64,000 nucleotides of DNA. It comes from Falsiruegeria litorea R37 (GTDB lineage: Bacteria; Pseudomonadota; Alphaproteobacteria; Rhodobacterales; Rhodobacteraceae). Numbering within the stretch: the first letter of the stretch is position 1; each line of letters opens with the position of its first letter. The position numbers were made by a program, and so were the translations under genes. The notes beneath the pieces were generated by a model, which saw only the letters and a program-made list of their open reading frames with translations, was not told the DNA's origin and ran no database searches. Below, piece by piece: positions 1 to 7,336 of the stretch. The stretch covers positions 434,001 to 498,000 of the forward strand of contig NZ_FWFO01000002.1 in assembly GCF_900172225.1 (NCBI RefSeq), written 5' to 3'.

Positions 1-156
1 GATCTGATCACCGAAGCAGGTCAGCAAAAAGTCACCTCTTTGGCGGATCTTGACGACCGGATCGAAGAAGCGACCGAGGCCGGGCGCAAGTCGCTCTTGC
101 TGCTGGTGCGCCGCGCGGGCGAGCCGCGTTTTGTGGCGCTGACACTCGAACAATAA
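1..156 (+). CDS. HtrA/DegP-type serine protease, C-terminal fragment
   Basis: Partial gene entering from the left edge; the last 51 codons and a TAA stop are present. The fragment reads like the end of a Do-family periplasmic protease: a PDZ-like stretch (VTSLADLDDRI, then SLLLLVRRAGEPRFVAL) in which a helix is followed by the final strand of the second PDZ domain. The catalytic domain lies outside the window, so the call rests only on this tail. A hairpin with a T-run follows 27 bases after the stop. Confidence 0.65.
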   Translation, partial: DLITEAGQQKVTSLADLDDRIEEATEAGRKSLLLLVRRAGEPRFVALTLEQ

Positions 157-183
157 TCACGCGTCCCGGACGTGGGAAACAGG

Positions 184-217
184 ACGGTCGCAGCGGACAA
201 GGCTGCGGCCGTTTTTC
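184..217 (+). terminator. Intrinsic terminator after the HtrA-type gene
   Basis: ACGGTCGCAGC (184-194) pairs with GCTGCGGCCGT (202-212) with one G-T wobble, and a T-run follows directly. It lies 27 bases past the stop codon of the protease fragment. Confidence 0.85.
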
Positions 218-245
218 TTTGCGGGTCGAAACGCTGCGCGCAAAT

Positions 246-354
246 GAAAAAGAGCCATGCAGCCCGAAGGTGCATGGCTCTTGGTTGTGGTGCGGTGGCG
301 CATTGGGACAGAACACTGGGGATGTTCTTGCGCCCCCTGGTACGGTTACCAAGG
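246..354 (-). ncRNA. Candidate structured small RNA with its own terminator
   Basis: Read on the minus strand, this gene-free stretch folds into three consecutive hairpins. The first is TGGTA/TACCA with an ACCG loop (338-351). The second is a two-part stem, GGCGCA/TGCGCC outside (329-334 with 297-302) and AGAACA/TGTTCT inside (323-328 with 310-315). The third is a perfect 12-bp hairpin AAGAGCCATGCA/TGCATGGCTCTT (282-271 with 261-250) followed by a run of five T, a textbook intrinsic terminator. A weak promoter (TTCACA, 16-base spacer, TATGTC) would start transcription near 354. It could instead be the 3' UTR of the crp-family gene at 411-1079. I do not recognise an Rfam family. The structure is seen; the sRNA status is inferred. 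Confidence 0.5.
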
Positions 355-382
355 TCAGGTTGACATAAGGAGACGGACGCGT

Positions 383-400
383 CTGTGAACCATATCACAG
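383..400. promoter_or_regulatory. CRP-type operator, perfect palindrome
   Basis: CTGTGA-ACCATA-TCACAG has perfectly matching 6-base arms and is the classic TGTGA-N6-TCACA site of CRP-class regulators. It lies 10 bases past the stop codon of a CRP-family gene and overlaps the putative -35 element of the candidate sRNA. Confidence 0.55.
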
Positions 401-410
401 GGTGCGGGTC

Positions 411-1079
411 TCAGATCTGATCTGGTTCGGCCAGATCGCGCAGCGCGTCGAAATCTCTGATGATCAGCGCGCCCCGTGTGGCGTCGAGTACGCCCATGCG
501 CTTCCAGCCTGAAATGGTTTTTGAAACTGCCTCACGCGTGGCACCTACATATTCCGCCAGCTCTGTTTGCGACAGGTTGATGGTCTGCGGACAGTGGCCA
601 CCGACCGACGCCAGGTGCAAGAGCTTGCGCGCCAAACGCGTGGGAACTGGAAGAAACACCTGTTCGTGCAATTGCTGTCCCATCCACCGCATGCGCTGAC
701 CGGCCAGGCGGATCAGGTCGCCTGCCAGTTCGGGGTGGGCCTGGATTTGGGCCAGAACATCCGCGCTGCGCACCCGAAGCACGCGGGCAGGCTCGGCTGC
801 TGTAACAGTTGCGGTGCGGGGGCCGGGGTCAAACAGGGCAATCTCACCAAAAATGGCACCGGGCGCCATCAGGTCCAGGGACAGCTTGCGTCCGTTTTGT
901 GACAGGATCGAAAACTCCAGCGTGCCAAGAGTAATCGCATAGAGCGCATCGCCCTTGTCGCCTTGCTCGAACAGGACAGAGCCGCGCTCGAGACTGATTT
1001 CGGTCGCTTGCGAGGACAGCATTGCCTTTAGACGTTCTGAAGCCTGGGCCAGAAAGCCGGTCTCAGGTAGTGATGTCAT
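411..1079 (-). CDS. Crp/Fnr-family transcriptional regulator, CRP-like
   Basis: 222-residue regulator with an N-terminal cyclic-nucleotide-binding beta-barrel and a C-terminal winged helix. The phosphate-binding cassette is recognisable as FGEIAL (77-82) with R88-T-A. The cysteine cluster of FNR is absent, so it is not an Fe-S oxygen sensor. The helix-turn-helix spans about 169-195. Its recognition helix carries R182-E183-x3-K187; the Glu that reads the inner G of TGTGA/TTGAT sites in CRP and FNR is kept, which fits the perfect TGTGA-N6-TCACA palindrome just downstream. The start at 1079 is chosen because GGGGGG lies upstream and the longer reading frame has no homology-like content. The ligand is not determinable; cAMP is a guess. 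Confidence 0.85.
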   Translation of the reverse strand: MTSLPETGFLAQASERLKAMLSSQATEISLERGSVLFEQGDKGDALYAITLGTLEFSILSQNGRKLSLDLMAPGAIFGEIALFDPGPRTATVTAAEPARVLRVRSADVLAQIQAHPELAGDLIRLAGQRMRWMGQQLHEQVFLPVPTRLARKLLHLASVGGHCPQTINLSQTELAEYVGATREAVSKTISGWKRMGVLDATRGALIIRDFDALRDLAEPDQI

Positions 1080-1166
1080 ACAAAGCCCCCCTATTTTAGG
1101 TCTAGGGGCAGTGAATTTCCAATGCAACGGTTTAGGCGGGTGTTGATTGCACAGCCTTTGGGATGC

Positions 1167-1282
1167 GCGTCCTGCGGACGGCGGGGGGCGTGGCACCTTG
1201 TGGGCAAAGCCCACAAGGTGCCACGCCCAACAGGAGGAGAGGTCCCGTCAGGGACCGCGACGACTGGCGGGAGCGCCCCCGG
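1167..1282. repeat. Composite palindromic repeat, copy A
   Basis: Begins with the leader GCGTCCTGCGGACGGC shared with copy F, then a perfect 20-bp hairpin (1186-1205 with 1209-1228) with an AAA loop. The common module follows: GCCCAACAGGAGG, a small hairpin GGTCCC/GGGACC (1241-1256), then CGACGACTGGCGGGAG. The GGCGGGAG end stops 10 bases before the yciB stop codon. Confidence 0.75.
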
Positions 1283-1291
1283 AGTCGTTTC

Positions 1292-1906
1292 TCAGGCGTC
1301 TTCGTCCTTATCGGGCTCGATCAGATACTGTTGCAACAGGCTGAACTGCATCATCAGGAACGCCATCAGCGCGATGGGAAAGCCAAAGGTCTCGATCTTG
1401 ACCCACAAGTCGGTCGACATGGTGCGCCAGACCAGCTCGTTGGCCACCGCGAGCAGGACAAAGGCGGCGCAGAGGCGTTTGGTCAGGATCATCCAACCTT
1501 CGTCGCGCATGGGCAGCATTTCGTTCAGGATGAACGCCAAATAACTGCGCCCCTGCAACAGGCCGATGCCCAGGATGGCCGAGAAGCAGCCATAAACCAG
1601 GGTGGTTTTCATCTTGAAGAAACGCTCGTCGTTGAACCAGGCGGTCAACCCGCCAAAAAAGATCACCATGAAGGCCGTGAAAATCTGCATCCGGCTGAGC
1701 TTGCCCGTGAGGAACCACAGCACCCCCATGGCAGCCAAAAGGATGGGAACAAAAATGATCGTGGCCACGATGAAGCCCGAGTATTCGGTCCCCGCGAACA
1801 CATAGCTGTCGTCGCGGATCCGCAGGTAGATGAGGAAGAACGCCACGGTCGGGCCGAGCTCAAGCACCTGTTTCAGGATCGGGTTGATTTCCATTTTTTC
1901 GGCCAT
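1292..1906 (-). CDS. yciB: Septation protein A family inner-membrane protein YciB
   Basis: 204 residues with about five hydrophobic membrane segments, the usual size and layout of the YciB/IspZ family. The family is linked to cell-envelope and septation functions in other bacteria; its chemistry is unknown. Recognisable features are the early LELGPTVAFFLIY segment, the GKLSRMQIFTA loop and the conserved motif around FNDERFFKMKTTLVYG. It lies 17 bases downstream of the EamA transporter, and with ftsY upstream the three minus-strand genes probably form one transcription unit. Copy A of the repeat family sits just past its stop. Confidence 0.88.
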   Translation of the reverse strand: MAEKMEINPILKQVLELGPTVAFFLIYLRIRDDSYVFAGTEYSGFIVATIIFVPILLAAMGVLWFLTGKLSRMQIFTAFMVIFFGGLTAWFNDERFFKMKTTLVYGCFSAILGIGLLQGRSYLAFILNEMLPMRDEGWMILTKRLCAAFVLLAVANELVWRTMSTDLWVKIETFGFPIALMAFLMMQFSLLQQYLIEPDKDEDA

Positions 1907-1923
1907 GCCAGACTTTCCGTTCT

Positions 1924-2826
1924 TTATCCGCCCATCTCAACTATCACGGCCCCGAGCGCAATCAACGCCATAAGTGCAATACGACGGGGGCCGACGGTTT
2001 CTTTCAGCACCAGCCAACCGATGAGGGCGGCAAACACGGTCGAGGTTTCGCGCAGGACAGCGGCCTCACCCACCTTGTCCAGTCGTGTGGCCAGCATGAC
2101 CGAGCCAAAAGACATGAAGGCCACCAGGCCACCAATCACGCCGCGCAGCATCAGCGGGGCGGGGGCCGGGCGGTCTGGCATCTTGCGCCAGCGTGCGTAG
2201 GCGATGAAGGGAAAGGTTGCCCCGTCGATCATGAAAAACCACGCCAAAAAGGTAAACGGGTCGGCGGTGGCGCGGATGCCATAGGCGTCATAGGTCGTAT
2301 AAAGCGCCACAAAGAACCCGGTGAACAGGGCCAGCCCCAAGGCGGCCTTCAGGGTGGCGCGGTCGGTTTCGAGGTTCCGCAAATTATACAGCGCCAGCCC
2401 AAAAATTCCGGCCAACAGGACCGCGACACCCATCCATTGTGTGAGTGTAAAGGTCTCGCCAAACAGCAGATAGGCGCCAATCACCGTGAACAGCGGCCCG
2501 GTGCCGCGCACCACCGGATAGACCACCGTATAGGCCCCGCGGGTGTAGGCCATGGATTGCAGCACCTTATAGGCGATGTGGATGGCCCAGACGGTGGCAA
2601 AGATCACCCACATATGCGGCTCGGGCCTGGGCACCACAAATAAGGCAAAAGGCGCGGCCATGAGGCAGTACGAGAAATCAATCGCCCCGCGTGTCAGCCA
2701 GGGATCATGGCGACCCTTTTGGAGCGCGCCAAAGACCGCGTGCAAAAATGCCGCAAGCAGGGCCAAGGCCAGGGCCATCTGATGCCCGGCTTCGGTGCCT
2801 TCCAGAGAGATCAGCCAGTCGCTCAC
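1924..2826 (-). CDS. EamA/DMT-family membrane transporter
   Basis: 300 residues with about ten predicted membrane helices in two similar halves, the EamA (DUF6) duplication of the drug/metabolite transporter superfamily. The second half ends with the typical GWLVLKETVGPRRIALMALI segment. The substrate cannot be read from sequence; members export amino acids, metabolites or drugs. It is the middle gene of ftsY-eamA-yciB on the minus strand. A strong hairpin (2854-2874) lies between it and ftsY and may modulate read-through. Confidence 0.82.
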   Translation of the reverse strand: MSDWLISLEGTEAGHQMALALALLAAFLHAVFGALQKGRHDPWLTRGAIDFSYCLMAAPFALFVVPRPEPHMWVIFATVWAIHIAYKVLQSMAYTRGAYTVVYPVVRGTGPLFTVIGAYLLFGETFTLTQWMGVAVLLAGIFGLALYNLRNLETDRATLKAALGLALFTGFFVALYTTYDAYGIRATADPFTFLAWFFMIDGATFPFIAYARWRKMPDRPAPAPLMLRGVIGGLVAFMSFGSVMLATRLDKVGEAAVLRETSTVFAALIGWLVLKETVGPRRIALMALIALGAVIVEMGG

Positions 2827-2853
2827 AGTGAGAGGTCTTTCTAGGTGGAGAGG

Positions 2854-2874
2854 CTGGGGGCTGTCTGCCCCCAG
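2854..2874. repeat. Intergenic hairpin between ftsY and the EamA gene
   Basis: CTGGGGGC and GCCCCCAG form a perfect 8-bp stem around a 5-base loop. There is no T-run on either strand, so it is not a standard terminator. It may be an attenuator, an mRNA-stability element or a short REP-like unit. Confidence 0.55.
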
Positions 2875-2919
2875 ACCCCCGACCGTATTTTGAACAAGAA
2901 GAAGCCAGGGCGGAGGAGG

Positions 2920-4089
2920 TTAGAGGCCAGTCAGGGCCTTGGCAAAGTCTTTGGGGTCAAACGGGGCCAGGTCGTCGATCTGTTCTCCGACACCAATGGC
3001 ATGGATCGGCAGGCCAAACTTGTCGGCCAGCGCCACCAGAACGCCGCCCTTGGCGGTGCCGTCGAGCTTGGTCATCACCAGGCCCGAGACGTCCGAGATG
3101 TTGCGGAAGACCTCGACCTGGTTCAGCGCGTTCTGGCCGGTGGTGGCGTCCAGCACCAGCAGGGTGTTGTGCGGCGCGGTCTCGTCTTTCTTGCGGATGA
3201 CGCGAACGATCTTGGCCAGCTCCTCCATCAGGTCGGCGCGGTTCTGCAAGCGGCCTGCGGTGTCGATCATCAACAGGTCAGCACCGTCCTCTTGTGCGCG
3301 GGTCATGGCGTCGAACGCCAGGCTGGCGGGGTCGGATCCTTCGGGGGCGGTGAGCACGGGGACGCCCGCGCGCTCGCCCCAGACCTGCAACTGTTCCACA
3401 GCCGCCGCGCGGAACGTGTCGCCTGCGGCGATCACGACTTTCTTGCCTGCAGATTTGAATTGGCTTGCCAGCTTGCCGATGGTCGTCGTCTTGCCCGAAC
3501 CGTTGACGCCGACCACCAGTACCACTTGCGGACGTTTGGAATAAAGCGGCAGCGGCTTGGCCACGGGCTCCATCACGCGGGTGACCTCGTCGGCCAGCAT
3601 CTGTTTGATTTCTTCGGTCGAGAGTTTCTTGCCATAGCGACCCTCGGCCATATTCGAGGTCACGCGCAGCGCGGTATCCACTCCCATGTCCGAGGCGATC
3701 AGAAGCTCTTCGAGTTGTTCGATCATGTCATCGTCCAGCACCCGGCGGGTGACAGTGCGCGCTTCGTCGCGTTTGAACAGGCGCCCCAGGATACCCTTGG
3801 ATTCTTGCACTTGCGCTTGCGGTTCAGGCGTTGGAGCGGCAACCGGTGCTGCGGTTTGAACCGGGGCCGGTTCCGGGGGCTGCGAAGCGGGCGCGGGTTC
3901 GATCTCGGGCGCGGCGGACGCGGGCGGTTCCGCTGGTTTATCAGTCGACGGTGCTGGTTGCGGGGCAGGCTGAGGCTCGGCCGTCAGGGTTTCCTCTTCG
4001 CCGCCATCCTCGACAATTGCATCCAGCCCCTGTTCGAGCTTGGACGAGGATTTGAACAGCCTGTCTTTGAGCTTTGAAAAAAACGCCAT
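2920..4089 (-). CDS. ftsY: Signal recognition particle receptor FtsY
   Basis: 389-residue SRP receptor GTPase that docks ribosome-SRP complexes at the inner membrane for co-translational insertion. A short basic N-terminus is followed by a Pro/Ala/Glu-rich linker (about 30-95), the acidic A domain that varies between species. The NG domain occupies about 100-389, with the P-loop GVNGSGKTTT near 195, then DTFRAAA, DTAGR and TKLDG, all intact. It is the first gene of a probable minus-strand unit with the EamA gene and yciB. Confidence 0.97.
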   Translation of the reverse strand: MAFFSKLKDRLFKSSSKLEQGLDAIVEDGGEEETLTAEPQPAPQPAPSTDKPAEPPASAAPEIEPAPASQPPEPAPVQTAAPVAAPTPEPQAQVQESKGILGRLFKRDEARTVTRRVLDDDMIEQLEELLIASDMGVDTALRVTSNMAEGRYGKKLSTEEIKQMLADEVTRVMEPVAKPLPLYSKRPQVVLVVGVNGSGKTTTIGKLASQFKSAGKKVVIAAGDTFRAAAVEQLQVWGERAGVPVLTAPEGSDPASLAFDAMTRAQEDGADLLMIDTAGRLQNRADLMEELAKIVRVIRKKDETAPHNTLLVLDATTGQNALNQVEVFRNISDVSGLVMTKLDGTAKGGVLVALADKFGLPIHAIGVGEQIDDLAPFDPKDFAKALTGL

Positions 4090-4147
4090 CGTGATCTCCG
4101 CAAGGTGCTGTTCCCACCTAATGCCTATTCACGCGAGTTGCAAAGGG

Positions 4148-4783
4148 TCACACGAAGGCAATGATGAAGCCGGCCTGGGCACCCCAGTAAAGCGGCCACA
4201 CTGCGTAAGGCGTGATGCGCAACAAAGGGTGCCCGGTAGGCAGCAGGAATTTCTCGGTCGCAAGGATCAGATCCGAGGCGACAAAGGACATGGCGGCAGG
4301 AAAAACCCAGATTAAGGGGCCGGTTGCGGGCAGCGCAAGTGCCGCGATCCCCATCCCCAGGATGATCGGGATATACGCCAGCACTGGCCCGCGCAGCTCG
4401 CCTGCTCGGGGCGGCAACAGAACGGCCATGGCCGCGCCAAAGCCAATCAGGGCCAGCAGGGGCAAGAGGTTGGCAGCGATCAGGGCCACGTCGCTTGTCG
4501 GCTGCGTCAGGAACACCACGATATAGGCCAGGTGTCCCAGAGCAAAGGCGCCGATTCCGGCCATGAATGTCTGATCGCTCTCTCGGGATAGCAAGGCATC
4601 GCCGAGCGCGCACAGTGCAAGGGCCAGGCACAAAAGCCAAAACCCTGCGAAAGCGGCGATCGCTGCCAAGGCGGCCACCGACAGGGTTTTGGTGGCCGTG
4701 CGCACCGTGCTGACTGGACGCGCGGTCAGGAACAGGTAGATAAAGGCGTTTGCGGCGGCAAACCAGAGCAGGGTTTGTGTCAT
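4148..4783 (-). CDS. YhhN/TMEM86-type lysoplasmalogenase-family membrane protein
   Basis: 211 residues, almost entirely hydrophobic, with about seven to eight membrane segments. It carries the marks of the YhhN family: KTLSVA near the N-terminus, ALGDALLS, a GAFALGHLAYI segment and a late SFVASDLILA. Characterised members hydrolyse the vinyl-ether bond of lysoplasmalogens; activity here is family inference. It starts about 20 bases before the convergent intergenic stretch facing the AlkB-like gene and ends 58 bases before the ftsY start. Confidence 0.8.
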   Translation of the reverse strand: MTQTLLWFAAANAFIYLFLTARPVSTVRTATKTLSVAALAAIAAFAGFWLLCLALALCALGDALLSRESDQTFMAGIGAFALGHLAYIVVFLTQPTSDVALIAANLLPLLALIGFGAAMAVLLPPRAGELRGPVLAYIPIILGMGIAALALPATGPLIWVFPAAMSFVASDLILATEKFLLPTGHPLLRITPYAVWPLYWGAQAGFIIAFV

Positions 4784-4882
4784 GGGGCCTCAGGCAACGT
4801 GGACGTCTGGCTCAGAAGGCACCGAAAGGAGCAGGGGGGCAAGGGCAGTCGTTTGACAATTCAGCCTGGCTGACGCCAAGTT

Positions 4883-5941
4883 ATGTTTCGATGGACGCCC
4901 CCCAATAGGGTCAAGATGGATCCTCGCCTGATGTTCTGGTTTGCCTTTGCCAGCCTCTCTCCCGTTCTGAGCCTGGGGCTTGCAGCCCTGTGGGGCGGTG
5001 GGTGGAGCCTGTGGGCGCTGACGCATATGACGGTGTTTGTGGTTGCAATGGACCGTCTGTCTTCGACCGCTCTTGCGAGCACAAACCAGACCAAAGGCGT
5101 GGCACGTTGCCTGAGTTGTTGTTTGGGATTGGTGCATTTCGCGGTTCTGATTGTCGCGGTGGCGGCTCTCTCTGGCGCGCAGCTGGGCGGTGGCAGCAAG
5201 CTGGCGCTGGCGGCAGCAGTGGGGCTGTTTCTTGGGCAGGTGTCGAATTCGAACGCGCATGAGTTGATCCACCGGTCCGGGCGGTTTGAGCGGGCTTTGG
5301 GCGTGGCGGTCTATGTCTCGCTTTTGTTTGGGCACCATGTGTCGGCCCACCGGCGGGTTCATCATGTCCATGTGGCCTCGGATCTTGATCCGAACTCTGC
5401 TCGACGGGGGGTGGGGTTCTATCGGTTCTGGCCGCGGGCCTGGATCGGATCGTTTCGGGCCGGGTATCGCGCAGAAACCACGATCAGGAGGGGGCGGGGC
5501 ATACATCCCTATTGGGTATATGTCGGCGGGGCCTTGGTTTGTGTCGGTGGATCGGTCCTGCTGTCGGGCGGCAAGGGGGCTCTGATCTGGATTGGGCTTG
5601 CGGGGCTTGCCCAGACGCAATTGTTGCTGGCGGATTATGTACAGCACTATGGGCTGCGCCGGATGCAGGGGGCGGACGGGCGGCTGGAACCGGCGGGGCC
5701 TGCACACTCCTGGAATGCGCCGCAGTGGTATTCGGGCGCGATGATGCTGAACGCACCACGCCATTCGGATCACCACATGCATCCCGGGCGGATTTTTGCG
5801 GCGCTAGAGATGCGGGACGAGATGCCGACCTGGCCCTATGCCATGCCGGTAATGGCGGTGTTGGCCTTGGTGCCGCCTGTGTGGCGGCGGATCATGGATC
5901 CGCGTGTCGAATGCTGGGCAGGCGAGCGTGGCCAGAGGTGA
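4883..5941 (+). CDS. AlkB-like integral-membrane fatty/alkane hydroxylase
   Basis: 352 residues with several membrane helices and the diiron histidine boxes of the alkane 1-monooxygenase/desaturase superfamily: NAHELIHR, then HHVSAHRRVHHVHVA, the AlkB signature DYVQHYGL, and APRHSDHHMHP near the C-terminus. These would hold a non-haem diiron centre that hydroxylates terminal carbons using rubredoxin- or ferredoxin-delivered electrons. No rubredoxin gene is adjacent. The start is uncertain: 4883 is the longest, while the Met at 4916 would drop 11 residues. Alkane versus other lipid substrates is undecided. Confidence 0.82.
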   Translation: MFRWTPPNRVKMDPRLMFWFAFASLSPVLSLGLAALWGGGWSLWALTHMTVFVVAMDRLSSTALASTNQTKGVARCLSCCLGLVHFAVLIVAVAALSGAQLGGGSKLALAAAVGLFLGQVSNSNAHELIHRSGRFERALGVAVYVSLLFGHHVSAHRRVHHVHVASDLDPNSARRGVGFYRFWPRAWIGSFRAGYRAETTIRRGRGIHPYWVYVGGALVCVGGSVLLSGGKGALIWIGLAGLAQTQLLLADYVQHYGLRRMQGADGRLEPAGPAHSWNAPQWYSGAMMLNAPRHSDHHMHPGRIFAALEMRDEMPTWPYAMPVMAVLALVPPVWRRIMDPRVECWAGERGQR

Positions 5942-5964
5942 CGCAATTTGCGACACTTGCCACC

Positions 5965-6360
5965 ATGTTGATGCGTTTCGTGATTCTCTTGTGCTTGTGG
6001 GGCGCGCCGGGTGCGGCGCAGACCCAGATGTCGGCGGAAGAGTTTGATGCCTACACCCGGGGCAAGACCCTGTTTTATGGCAATGGCGGAGAGGTCTATG
6101 GCGTGGAGCGCTATATGGCCGATCGCCGGGTCGTTTGGTCGTTTCTGGACGGGGATTGCAAGGAAGGCGTTTGGTTCGAACGTGATGGGCAGATCTGTTT
6201 CATCTATGAGGATCGCCTGGATCCGCAATGCTGGAGCTTTACCCGGACCCCGCGTGGTCTGATCGCTCAGTTCGAAGATGACCCCGAGGGCACCGAGCTT
6301 TATGAGGCAGAGGATATCGGCGAAGAGATGATCTGTTTTGGGCCCGATGTCGGGGTTTGA
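5965..6360 (+). CDS. Secreted hypothetical protein
   Basis: 131 residues starting with a cleavable-looking signal peptide (MLMRFVILLCLWGAPGAAQ). The mature part is acidic and Trp/Tyr-rich with four cysteines (DGDCKEG, DGQICF, DPQCW, EMICF) that could form two disulfides in the periplasm. The spacing of short beta-like segments suggests a small beta-barrel or sandwich. The reading frame extends further upstream, but only as overlap with the AlkB-like gene, so the Met at 5965, preceding the signal sequence, is chosen. No domain name is assigned. Confidence 0.65.
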   Translation: MLMRFVILLCLWGAPGAAQTQMSAEEFDAYTRGKTLFYGNGGEVYGVERYMADRRVVWSFLDGDCKEGVWFERDGQICFIYEDRLDPQCWSFTRTPRGLIAQFEDDPEGTELYEAEDIGEEMICFGPDVGV

Positions 6361-6428
6361 CGCTCTGTTTCTCTGATACTTGATGTTGATTGTCGGCGTC
6401 TTTGCTTAGGCGTGTGTGAAGCAGAAAC

Positions 6429-6663
6429 GGGGGGCTCCCGCGCCCGAGCAGGCCTGACTTCGTCAGCCCCGCTAACGGCCTTGGGCCGGGCGCCGCGCTG
6501 CGCGCGGCGCGGTTGCGGCAAGATGCACGCTGTTGCAAAAAAACAACGGTCGGTCGAAGCGGTGCGCAACAGAGGCGACCGAGCGCCAAATGCCGCGCGA
6601 AGCGCGGCCCGGCCCAACCAGAGGAGGTTTTTCGCATGAAAAATCGACGATGGGCGGGAGCGC
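6429..6663. repeat. Composite palindromic repeat, copy B
   Basis: The left end carries module 1 (GGGGGGCTCCCGCGCCCGAG, then CTTCGTCAGCCCCGCTAACG and GGCCTTGGGCCGGGCGCCG). The right end carries module 2 (GGCCCAACCAGAGGAGG, a TTTTTC/GAAAAA hairpin at 6628-6643, then CGACGATGGGCGGGAG). About 110 bases of apparently unique sequence lie between them. It fills the space between two convergent genes and ends 18 bases before the GST stop codon. Confidence 0.75.
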
Positions 6664-6681
6664 CTCGCCCTTTGGCCCGCT

Positions 6682-7335
6682 TTATGAAGACGTGGATGTT
6701 ACGCGCAGAGCATCATAGGACACCATGACATGCTCACGGTAGGCCGGCCGCTCGCTGAGGGCGTCATAGTAGCGTCTCAAATTGGGCAGTTTGGCCCGTT
6801 CGATGTCGATGTCGTAATATCGAAACAGGATATGACCCAGTTGTATGTCGGCCAGGGTCAAGGTTGTCCCTACCAAGAACGCGTGTTTTTCAAGTTGCCC
6901 GTCCGCAAGGGCCAGTTTGGTTTCCAACGTTTGCACGGCTGCGGCAATCGCCTTGGGGTTTTGACCCCAAGGCGCAGTGCGCACCCGCTGCCAGAACACC
7001 GGTCCGGTGAACTCCATTGCCACATTGATCTTGGCCCACTCAGCCCATTTGTCGACCTGTGCACGCCGGGCCGGGTCCTGGGGCCAAAAACCGTCCTTTG
7101 CATAGCGCGTGGCCAGGTACCGCAGGATCGCCCCGGTTTCCCAGATCGGCGCATCCTCGCCATCTTGTAGCACCGGGACCGTGCGGTTGGGGTTGAGCGC
7201 GCCAAAGGCGTCGGTGTCCAAACCGCCGTGGAGGTGGCCCACATCATGGCGCGTGAAAGACAGCCCAATCTCGCCCACACACCACATCAGGGCCTGCACA
7301 TTCGATGACGTCTTGCGGCCCCAGATTGTCAGCAT
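6682..7335 (-). CDS. Glutathione S-transferase family protein
   Basis: 217 residues with a thioredoxin-like N-terminal half (WGRKTSSNVQALMW, the conserved NPNRTVPVL cis-Pro turn, then WETGAILRYLA for glutathione binding) and an all-helical C-terminal half ending in the DIQLGHILFRYYD and LPNLRRYYDAL helices. It would conjugate or reduce substrates with glutathione in the cytoplasm; the substrate is unknown. The start at 7335 is chosen because ATG follows the xseA stop by one base (TGACATG), which implies translational coupling with xseA. Confidence 0.85.
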   Translation of the reverse strand: MLTIWGRKTSSNVQALMWCVGEIGLSFTRHDVGHLHGGLDTDAFGALNPNRTVPVLQDGEDAPIWETGAILRYLATRYAKDGFWPQDPARRAQVDKWAEWAKINVAMEFTGPVFWQRVRTAPWGQNPKAIAAAVQTLETKLALADGQLEKHAFLVGTTLTLADIQLGHILFRYYDIDIERAKLPNLRRYYDALSERPAYREHVMVSYDALRVTSTSS

Positions 7336-7336
7336 G

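Noticed and set aside
283-360. 6S, 4.5S or tmRNA
   Set aside because: Conserved words of these RNAs (for example the SRP GGAAG tetraloop region) are absent; only a generic structured RNA is supported.
21-398. Two overlapping minus-strand open frames across the left edge
   Set aside because: They run antisense to the protease fragment and through the hairpins of the sRNA region, with no ribosome site or protein-like pattern.
1163-2200. Long plus-strand frame opposite yciB and the EamA gene
   Set aside because: Gln/His/Asp/Arg-rich shadow typical of the antisense of a GC-rich membrane-protein gene; yciB and the transporter on the other strand are well recognised.
2845-4077. Long plus-strand frame opposite ftsY
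   Set aside because: Antisense of a conserved gene; no motifs.
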